A stretch of DNA of 42,351 nt from a virus. Position numbers and translations under genes: made by a program. The stretch is taken from the IMG/VR virus record IMGVR_UViG_3300036770_004313, positions 1 through 42,351 of that record. One strand, given 5' to 3'. How positions within the stretch are numbered: the first letter of the stretch is position 1; every line of letters begins with the position of its first letter. Positions 37,784 through 42,351 of this stretch are shown here, piece after piece. The notes beneath the pieces were generated by a model. It did no database searches. It had not been told where the DNA came from and saw nothing but the letters and a program-made list of their open reading frames with translations.

Positions 37784-37980
37784 AAGCCCCTCCTCTCGGC
37801 GTTGCGGGCGTCGTCGAAAGAGTTCGCCGCCAGCTTCATCAGCTTCGGCTGGACGTCCTCGAAGCCGGGGCGGTGGGCGGCAACAGCGAAGTCCACGGCC
37901 TGCAACGCGAAGTGAACCGCTGTGGGGTTCACGAAGAGCGTGATGGGCTTCTCTTCGGGTTCGGGTTGGATGGTGGCCAT
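37780..37980 (-). CDS. Hypothetical early protein
   Basis: This 66-aa protein has a Pro/Glu N-terminus (MATIQPEPEEKPITLFVNPT) and a helical remainder (AVHFALQAVDFAVAAHRPGF). No motif was recognised. The leader is extremely C-rich (AACCCCCACCCAAACCCTCA, then ACC) with no Shine-Dalgarno sequence. It is the second gene behind the RHH regulator. Confidence 0.55.
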   Translation of the reverse strand: MATIQPEPEEKPITLFVNPTAVHFALQAVDFAVAAHRPGFEDVQPKLMKLAANSFDDARNAERRGL

Positions 37981-38018
37981 ACGGCGGGGGAGGTTGAGGG
38001 TTTGGGTGGGGGTTGGGC

Positions 38019-38207
38019 TTACGCGGCAGGGACAGACGTAGGCTTGGCGGCTTTTCGTCTCCTGATAGGCGCCTTGAACCCACCTCGCTCAAGGCCCGCT
38101 CTCGCAAAGCGGCGTAGAATGTCCGACTTGGAGAGCTGCTCGCGGCTTGCGAGTTCAGCAATCGCTCTATCCATTTCCTTAGTGATTTGGAAGCTGATCG
38201 TCTGCAC
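38019..38207 (-). CDS. Ribbon-helix-helix regulator, early-operon leader
   Basis: This 62-aa protein has VQTISFQITKEMDRAIAELA (ribbon strand and helix A) and LSKSDILRRFARAGLERGGF (helix B), a standard CopG/Arc-like fold, with a basic C-terminus. The frame could start at TTG 38243, but GTG 38207 leaves the AT-rich operator outside the gene and starts just before the ribbon. The gene is the first of the leftward early operon and divergent from a second RHH protein, so a Cro-like role is inferred. Confidence 0.72.
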   Translation of the reverse strand: MQTISFQITKEMDRAIAELASREQLSKSDILRRFARAGLERGGFKAPIRRRKAAKPTSVPAA

Positions 38208-38291
38208 GGAAGAAGTCTTAATATCACTCAATGCGGACTTCAATATGTTTTTTGGCTTTTCTTAATAAGACTTAACAGGCGTCATCTGCCC
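38208..38291. promoter_or_regulatory. AT-rich divergent promoter/operator of the RHH switch
   Basis: Between the two RHH genes the G+C content drops sharply. AAGTCTTA (38213-38220) and TAAGACTT (38266-38273) form an inverted pair 45 bp apart, one beside each start region. AT-rich boxes (CATATT on minus near 38250, TTAATA on plus near 38262) could be -10 elements. Paired short operators fit dimeric RHH repressors. Confidence 0.55.
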
Positions 38292-38552
38292 ATGAACACG
38301 AAGGCAGACAAATCAAGGAAGACGAACCCCGTAGGGCGAGCCACGAAGAACGTGTCCTTCAACTCGCCGCTGGAGCTGAAGCTTGCGCTGGAAGGTTACG
38401 CTGAATCGCAAGGCAAATCCCTTGGCGAAGTGCTTCGCCAGTTCGCGGCTGAGGGCTTGATTGCAAACGGGATTCGAGTGGACGAGGCGGTTGAAAAAGC
38501 CGCTGTTACAGCGGCAAAGGAAAAGGCCAAGAAGATTCTCGGTCGCTCATAG
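38292..38552 (+). CDS. Ribbon-helix-helix regulator, divergent partner
   Basis: This 86-aa protein has a basic N-terminus (KADKSRKTNPVGRATKN), then VSFNSPLELKLALEGYAESQ and GKSLGEVLRQFAAEGLI, giving strand, helix, helix as in RHH repressors. A Lys/Ala helix ends the protein. It is transcribed opposite to all early genes. It may be the lysogeny-side repressor, as RHH proteins Mnt/Arc are in P22, but no CI-type repressor is present for comparison. No strong Shine-Dalgarno sequence precedes the ATG (CATCTGCCC-ATG). Confidence 0.7.
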   Translation: MNTKADKSRKTNPVGRATKNVSFNSPLELKLALEGYAESQGKSLGEVLRQFAAEGLIANGIRVDEAVEKAAVTAAKEKAKKILGRS

Positions 38553-38703
38553 CGTCCGCTTGCCATCGCAGGGCAGTAGCCAGGGCAGTCAATGCCGCGG
38601 CGTAGTTCCTCACCTCGTCGGCCGTAAGGTCCTGGCTGATTTCCAACGCCTCACGCATCACAACGTCATGGTCAATTTGGGTGTTTGATCCATCGGGATT
38701 CAT
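38506..38703 (-). CDS. Small protein antisense to the plus RHH gene end
   Basis: This 65-aa protein has SNTQIDHDVVMREALEISQD, LTADEVRNYAAALTALATAL and a Pro-rich end. Its residue pattern is natural, and the frame overlaps the last 47 bp of the convergent RHH gene. The start at 38703 is weakly supported. If transcribed, it would run antisense into the switch. A role cannot be given. Confidence 0.45.
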   Translation of the reverse strand: MNPDGSNTQIDHDVVMREALEISQDLTADEVRNYAAALTALATALRWQADAMSDRESSWPFPLPL

Positions 38704-38758
38704 GCCGTCAACGCTGCCACTTTGGCAGGGACATCCGTTGTCCCTCCCCTCTGTGAGT

Positions 38759-38786
38759 TGTTCACACGGTGTTCACAGTGTGGACA
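38759..38786 (+). promoter_or_regulatory. Operator-like repeats upstream of the lysogenic membrane gene
   Basis: TGTTCACAC (38759-38767), TGTTCACAG (38770-38778) and the near-inverted GTGTGGACA (38778-38786) form a cluster of three related half-sites just before the plus-strand gene at 38818. This is a likely regulator binding region. A clear sigma-70 promoter was not resolved. Confidence 0.45.
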
Positions 38787-38817
38787 TTGACCGATGGACG
38801 CTGGTACAGATTCCACC

Positions 38818-39720
38818 ATGTCAGCCCATCATGAAGTGTCGTTCACAACCAAGAACACCGCCTCACTCGTCGCGGGTATCCTGTCCACGCTGTTTGGCAT
38901 CGTCGCCTTGCTGGTCACCTGGATCCCGTACTTGGGCGTCTTCGGTCTTCCAGCCGCCGGCATCGGAATCATCCTCGCCCTGTTTGGTTGCATCGCCGCG
39001 CTCATGAAGGGGAAGGGATGGGGCCTGCCGATGCTTGGTGGAGCGATCTGCCTGACCGCGTTCTTGTTGTTCGTCGCGTCGACCTCGGGCGCCAATGCCG
39101 TCATCAAGGAAGTGGCCAAGGCCAACCAGCAGCAAGCCGCGGCCGAGGAGCCCGCACAACAGACCGCGCCATCCGAACCCACGCCAAAGGTTGAAGCCGC
39201 GTCAGAACCGAAGGCCGAGACAAAGGTGGAAGCGGTTCAGAAGCCGGCCCAATTCGAGCCCATCGAAGGAGCCTTCGGAATCAAGCTCGGGGACAAGTTC
39301 GACGTCGCATCAGCCGAGACCATCGGAAAGCTGACGGACGGTACTCCACTATACGCGTTCACGCCCGCCAACCCCTTCCGGTCCTTCACCCGGTACAGCG
39401 TTCAGGTCACGCCCGTGTCGCATCGCGTGTGCGCTGTCTGGGCGGATGGAAAGTTCAATGAGTCGGATGAGGCCAAAAAGGAGCGGGATCTTGTGCTCAA
39501 GCTTCTGGTCGGGAAGTACGGTCCAGAGGCGAAGAACAGGATCACCTTCAGCGACGTGAAAAGGATCCAGTCCGGCGATCGATACGTGATGCTGAGCACA
39601 CCCGTGGTATTCGGTGGTGGGAAGCTCGAAGTTCGATACGTGGATGAGGCCCTTGAAAAGCAGGCGGAGAAGGAGCGGCTTGATGCTGAAGTCAAAAAGG
39701 TCAACGCGTCTGGGCTGTGA
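38818..39720 (+). CDS. Membrane protein with DUF4190-like segment; possible lysogenic conversion factor
   Basis: This 300-aa protein has three hydrophobic helices in residues 15-95 (SLVAGILSTLFGIVALLVTW, then GVFGLPAAGIGIILALFGCI and GAICLTAFLLFVAST), resembling DUF4190. A Glu/Ala/Pro-rich linker (about 105-155) and a soluble alpha/beta domain follow (EGAFGIKLGDKF..., VWADGKFNE). The start may be ATG 38794 instead (8 residues longer). It is the only large plus-strand gene, placed beside the lysogeny switch, and so is likely expressed in the prophage; superinfection exclusion is a hypothesis. Confidence 0.7.
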   Translation: MSAHHEVSFTTKNTASLVAGILSTLFGIVALLVTWIPYLGVFGLPAAGIGIILALFGCIAALMKGKGWGLPMLGGAICLTAFLLFVASTSGANAVIKEVAKANQQQAAAEEPAQQTAPSEPTPKVEAASEPKAETKVEAVQKPAQFEPIEGAFGIKLGDKFDVASAETIGKLTDGTPLYAFTPANPFRSFTRYSVQVTPVSHRVCAVWADGKFNESDEAKKERDLVLKLLVGKYGPEAKNRITFSDVKRIQSGDRYVMLSTPVVFGGGKLEVRYVDEALEKQAEKERLDAEVKKVNASGL

Positions 39721-39749
39721 ATCCCATCACGCCCATTCAGAAATGAAAA

Positions 39750-39776
39750 CGCCCGCGGCCGTGTGGCTCGCGGGCG
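39750..39776 (-). terminator. Rho-independent terminator of the right-end minus operon
   Basis: CGCCCGCG (39750-39757) and CGCGGGCG (39769-39776) form a perfect 8-bp stem with an 11-nt loop. On the minus strand GTTTTCATTT follows directly. It lies between convergent gene ends (39720 plus, 39796 minus) and would stop transcription coming from the right. Confidence 0.8.
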
Positions 39777-39795
39777 GTGGTTGCTGCGCGGTTCG

Positions 39796-40017
39796 CTACG
39801 TCTTGCTTTCCCCAAGCTCCGCGTCGGCTGCGGCGTTGAGTTTTGCCGTCACCCACTCCGACAGTCCGCGGCCGGGGGCTTTGCGGGATGCGAGGACCCA
39901 TCGGCCCTTGGTCTCCCTCGTCGCTCGCACGGTCAGGACGTGCGTGGCTGGCTCGTCGCCGATCTGGCGCGCCTTGTTGCCGACCTTGAAATCGCCGTTC
40001 TTTCGGTGGTTTGTCAT
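39796..40017 (-). CDS. Small hypothetical protein (DNA-binding-like)
   Basis: This 73-aa protein has GDFKVGNKARQIGDEPATHV, then LTVRATRETKGRWVLASRKA and LSEWVTAKLNAAADAELGES. Strand plus helices and a basic middle resemble small phage regulators (RHH-like), without a named family. It is coupled by ATGA to the HTH gene before it and is the last gene before the terminator. Confidence 0.5.
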   Translation of the reverse strand: MTNHRKNGDFKVGNKARQIGDEPATHVLTVRATRETKGRWVLASRKAPGRGLSEWVTAKLNAAADAELGESKT

Positions 40018-40286
40018 CGAGCAATCCTTTCGATCGCCGCGTGGTACTTCGGGGCCGGCCGATCCTCGCCCGCCAGCCATCGGCGCAAGGTGCGGTCAGA
40101 GACTCTGATCTCCGCGGCAACCTCGCGCACGCTGAGACCGTTGTCGGCTCCAAGTCCGGAGGCCCCCTTGCGCTTGCGGAGAGCCTTGGCAATTCGCGCA
40201 AATGCTTTTGGGGGCTCTGGATGGACCCGCTTGCCCTTGCGTGCGCTCTGCATTGCCGCGAGCGCGGCGGCCTTGGCTGGTGTCAT
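40014..40286 (-). CDS. HTH regulatory protein
   Basis: In this 90-aa protein residues 50-75 (LSVREVAAEIRVSDRTLRRW) form a helix-turn-helix, followed by LAGEDRPAPKYHAAIERIAR. The N-terminus is Ala/Lys-rich. It is a probable transcriptional regulator of the integrase-side operon. A strong hairpin (40288-40315) lies immediately before the ATG at 40286, suggesting autoregulation or translational control. Confidence 0.65.
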   Translation of the reverse strand: MTPAKAAALAAMQSARKGKRVHPEPPKAFARIAKALRKRKGASGLGADNGLSVREVAAEIRVSDRTLRRWLAGEDRPAPKYHAAIERIAR

Positions 40287-40287
40287 G

Positions 40288-40315
40288 GTGTGAGTGCCGT
40301 CTGGCACCTCCACAC
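40288..40315 (-). promoter_or_regulatory. Hairpin directly before the HTH gene start
   Basis: GTGTG-A-GTGCC (40288-40298) pairs with GGCAC-CTC-CACAC (40303-40315) around a 4-nt loop GTCT. The structure ends one base before the start codon on the minus strand, so it could sequester the initiation region or act as a DNA dyad for the HTH protein. Confidence 0.55.
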
Positions 40316-40345
40316 TCCCCGCCAATGGCAGAGAGTGGGAAGAGG

Positions 40346-40549
40346 TCAGGCAACACGCACCAGTCCGCCGCCTCCGGTGATTTCACCGACCGGACCGGCC
40401 AGCGTTTCTTTTGCGGATTCAACGGTGTGGAATTCGCCGCAGCCTTGGCACGCGAAATGGCCGACGTCGTATGTGACCTTGCGGTTTCCAGAGTGGTACT
40501 TGTTGCAGCGCAACTTGCTCATCGCCTGCTTGATCTCGTTGGCTTTCAT
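40346..40549 (-). CDS. Small zinc-binding protein
   Basis: This 67-aa protein has MKANEIKQAMSKLRCNKYHS, then FACQGCGEF with a CxxC knuckle and an earlier Cys/His for metal coordination. The Gly-rich end is GEITGGGGLVRV. The leader has the tandem ACCACTTAC repeats (40562-40579) and no Shine-Dalgarno sequence. The function is unknown. Confidence 0.58.
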   Translation of the reverse strand: MKANEIKQAMSKLRCNKYHSGNRKVTYDVGHFACQGCGEFHTVESAKETLAGPVGEITGGGGLVRVA

Positions 40550-40561
40550 GGAGTGTTCGGC

Positions 40562-40579
40562 GTAAGTGGTGTAAGTGGT
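40562..40579. repeat. Tandem GTAAGTGGT repeat in a leader
   Basis: Two perfect 9-bp copies in tandem lie in the leader of the 40346-40549 gene (A/C-rich on the transcribed strand). It may be a slippage-prone spacer or a binding site. Confidence 0.6.
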
Positions 40580-40591
40580 GTTTGGGGTCAG

Positions 40592-40978
40592 TTACCAGCG
40601 GTAGTGCTGGCCGTTGCTGGCGACGAAGAGGTCAGTTTCATCCACCCCGCCGTCGATCATTTCGCCCTCGATCTCCTCCCGCACGCTGACGGGGATGTCC
40701 TGCGCGTCAATGTCGCGCCAAGCGTGACCTTGGCCGCTGCGGTCAATCTGGACCTGACGCCCGCCGATCAGGGATTCGCTTTCGGTGCTCTCAGGCTTGG
40801 CCACGGTAGATTCGGTCCAGTCGATCACATATCCGGCGATCTCCGTGTCAGAAATAACCTGGGCGAGCGCTGCCGGGTTGTTCGTGCGGCGCTTGCTGGC
40901 AATCAGGTTTCCATCCGCGTCCTGTGCGATAATCTCGCCCTTGCTGTTATGGCCGATGGTGGCTGTTTTGGTGCTCAT
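40592..40978 (-). CDS. Hypothetical protein, first of the integrase-side operon
   Basis: This 128-aa protein has TKTATIGHNSKGEIIAQDAD, VISDTEIAGYVIDWTESTVA and a very acidic C-terminal half (EEIEGEMIDGGVDETDLFVA). Acidic phage early proteins can mimic DNA or inhibit host nucleases, but nothing here proves that. ATG 40978 lies 60 bp downstream of a strong -10 box (41043-41038). Confidence 0.55.
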   Translation of the reverse strand: MSTKTATIGHNSKGEIIAQDADGNLIASKRRTNNPAALAQVISDTEIAGYVIDWTESTVAKPESTESESLIGGRQVQIDRSGQGHAWRDIDAQDIPVSVREEIEGEMIDGGVDETDLFVASNGQHYRW

Positions 40979-41037
40979 GTTGCTGCTTTCGATTTGCGTG
41001 CCGGTTCCGCCGGCTCGGTTGTCGTGTTGACGGTGTG

Positions 41038-41066
41038 ACAATGCCCCGGTTCCGTGCGTATGTCAA
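41038..41066 (-). promoter_or_regulatory. Strong sigma-70-type promoter
   Basis: On the minus strand, TTGACA (41066-41061) and CATTGT (41043-41038) are separated by exactly 17 bp. It drives the operon 40978 to 39796. The -35 box is a perfect consensus and the -10 is 3/6. Confidence 0.75.
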
Positions 41067-41075
41067 CACATACGC
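41056..41075. promoter_or_regulatory. Operator dyad over the -35 box
   Basis: GCGTATG (41056-41062) and CATACGC (41069-41075) are perfect inverted 7-bp arms around TCAACA. The dyad covers the consensus -35 hexamer and touches the integrase stop codon, so a repressor bound here would block the promoter. Confidence 0.7.
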
Positions 41076-42253
41076 TAAAGAATTCCGCGCACCGTGCCGA
41101 ACCACGCCTCCGCCTGCTCCCTCCCCGCTACGGCCCGGTAGTGCCGGAAGATCATGCCGGGGCTGTTCCCCATCTCCAGCGCAACCTTCGCCTCGTCCTC
41201 GACGATGGCCATTCGATAGGTACCGAACGAGTGCCGGAGCCCGTTGTGGACCCACTTCACGCCAGCCTTCTTCGACAACGCCGTCAGCGGCTTCTGGAGC
41301 CCGTACCAGTCGCAGACCCGGCCGGTGCTCCGGATCGGTTCCAGCCATGACGACAGGGCACGGAGGACCGGCACAAACCGCCTCTGCCTGGTCTTCGAGT
41401 TCTCGGCCCGGACGTTGACGTGGGTCGGTTGGACGTCTTCCCAGTTCAACCGCTGGATCTCCGCCGTACGCAATCCGGCGAATGCCCCGAGGGCAAGGAA
41501 AGCCACCATGCGGGGATCTTGCGCGGCGCCGAGGAGGTCCTGCAGCTCCTTCGGGGTGAAGATCCGGACGTGGGCAATGGTGCGGGCCAGCTCGATGCCG
41601 GACAGGTCCAGAAACCCCTTGGGCAGGTACCCGCGGCGTTCCGACCAGTGAACGAGGGAGGAAACCGAGCCAACGAAGTTCCGCTGGGTCCGCGGGGATA
41701 CGTGGAGGCTCCGCACCCATGTCTCCACCTGGCGGGCGGTGACCAGCGACAGGGGGACCCGGAATGCGCCGGCAAACCGATCCAACCGCTTCCGGAGGTC
41801 GTCGACGTGCGCCTTCGACCGTCCGGCCTGCTCCTTGGCCGCCACGAACTCCTTCACCACCTCGGCGACGGGTGGGGCGTCCGCGGGCGTTCGGTCACCC
41901 CATGCGCGGCATGCCTCGAGAACTTGGCCGCCCGACAACCTTCGCCCCTCTGACAGTTCGGCGGCCGCCGTGTCGATCGGCTCGTCACCGAGGATCTGGC
42001 GGGCGCGTTGGTAGGCGATCAAGGCGTCCCCGGTCAGCGTCAGGGAGGTGGAGCCCAGGCGCGAGATGCCCCGGGCAATCTGGCGGGCGTGTGCGCGAGC
42101 CTTCGAGGGATCGGCAAAAGCCTTGCGGCATCGTTTCTCGCCTTCGTACCAGACGACGGTGTGGAGATGGCCGTTCGTCCGCTCCACCCGGTAGATGGCG
42201 ATCGAAACCGACCCGTCTTTGATGACCTCCCACGGCTTGCCCATGGGGTGCAT
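41075..42253 (-). CDS. int: Tyrosine-family integrase
   Basis: In the C-terminal catalytic domain of this 392-aa protein, Arg262 lies in GLRTAEIQRLNWEDV, Lys287 in ENSKTRQRRFVP, Arg340 in HNGLRHSFGTY and nucleophile Tyr372 in FRHYRA. The HxxR His position is Asn337 and the usual GHS His is Asn363 (GNSP), a variant typical of a verrucomicrobial-type group. An N-terminal SAM-like core-binding domain spans about 125-210, and an N-terminal arm-binding part precedes it. ATG 42253 (or 42244) lies right at the 97-bp repeat, beside the tmRNA-like core that it should recombine. Confidence 0.93.
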   Translation of the reverse strand: MHPMGKPWEVIKDGSVSIAIYRVERTNGHLHTVVWYEGEKRCRKAFADPSKARAHARQIARGISRLGSTSLTLTGDALIAYQRARQILGDEPIDTAAAELSEGRRLSGGQVLEACRAWGDRTPADAPPVAEVVKEFVAAKEQAGRSKAHVDDLRKRLDRFAGAFRVPLSLVTARQVETWVRSLHVSPRTQRNFVGSVSSLVHWSERRGYLPKGFLDLSGIELARTIAHVRIFTPKELQDLLGAAQDPRMVAFLALGAFAGLRTAEIQRLNWEDVQPTHVNVRAENSKTRQRRFVPVLRALSSWLEPIRSTGRVCDWYGLQKPLTALSKKAGVKWVHNGLRHSFGTYRMAIVEDEAKVALEMGNSPGMIFRHYRAVAGREQAEAWFGTVRGIL

Positions 42254-42254
42254 T

Positions 42255-42351
42255 CTGTGCCGAGTTGTCGACTTTCTGTCGACTCGGAACGGAATCCTCG
42301 AATTTCCGGGGAAAGAACGGTGGAGGCGGGGGGAGTTGAACCCGGTGCTGT
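42255..42351. repeat. 97-bp terminal direct repeat, right copy
   Basis: Identical to 1-97. It lies just upstream of the integrase start on the minus strand, with the tmRNA-like core at 42319-42343. As in the left copy, the T-stem preceding GGGTTC cannot pair fully, which argues that this is phage attP sequence and not a restored host gene end. Confidence 0.95.

Noticed and set aside
1-42351. Prophage bounded by attL and attR
   Set aside because: It is possible, but both end copies carry the same T-stem-breaking base change beside the tmRNA-like core; a true attR should restore the host tmRNA.

Overview
The window is a complete temperate, double-stranded DNA, siphovirus-type phage genome of about 42 kb, high in G+C, with nearly every gene on the minus strand in tightly coupled units (typically 4-bp ATGA or GTGA start/stop overlaps). 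The first and last 97 bases are identical (1-97 = 42255-42351). The repeat contains 25 bases that read as the 3' end of a tmRNA (ssrA) gene and abuts the start codon of a tyrosine integrase. It is therefore the attachment-site region, and the sequence is best read as a circular phage genome opened at attP; prophage attL/attR ends are the alternative. The host is not given. An integrase of the NGLRHS / GNSP...HYR type, the scarcity of Shine-Dalgarno sequences at unit-leading genes and the G+C content suggest a Gram-negative verrucomicrobial host, but this is inference. The lipobox proteins of the lysis region require an outer membrane.

Layout, read in the direction of transcription (right to left). 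Right end: integrase (41075-42253), then a short operon (40978 to 39796) with a strong promoter whose -35 box lies in a 20-bp dyad, closed by a Rho-independent terminator. Next is a regulatory switch: two divergent ribbon-helix-helix proteins (38019-38207 minus, 38292-38552 plus) around an AT-rich operator, and a plus-strand membrane protein probably expressed in the lysogen. Leftward from the switch run an excisionase-like gene, a degenerate initiator-tRNA-like gene, a RecT-type annealing protein, a MazG-like pyrophosphohydrolase, a RecE-type exonuclease, a second PD-(D/E)XK nuclease, SSB, several tiny zinc-ribbon proteins, a C5-cytosine methyltransferase, a replication initiator and an AAA+ helicase loader (an O/P-like pair). 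After a 480-bp gene-free region come a ParB-like protein, a Trm1-like methyltransferase, a DUF932 protein and a DUF5131 protein.

The late half (22393 down to 218) is a lambda-like packaging and head module followed by a GTA-like tail tip. The head genes are TerS, TerL, gpW-like, portal, S49 protease, scaffold, major capsid protein and head-tail joining proteins. A lysis cassette (holin/lipoprotein ORF plus a candidate unimolecular spanin) is inserted between the tail-terminator gene and the tail-tube gene. Then come a tail fibre, tail chaperones with a -1 frameshift site, the tape measure, two large distal-tail proteins, NlpC/P60 and the tail-tip protein. No separate endolysin was recognised.

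The observations most worth following up are the U UUU UUC frameshift heptamer at 9883-9889 with a fully open -1 frame, the initiator-tRNA-like gene at 37164-37235, A/C-rich Shine-Dalgarno-less leaders with a recurrent ACC(C)ATG or TGACCATG start context, the RHH/RHH switch, the holin-lipoprotein plus spanin arrangement, and a possible origin in a (GGGTT)n tract inside the initiator gene.
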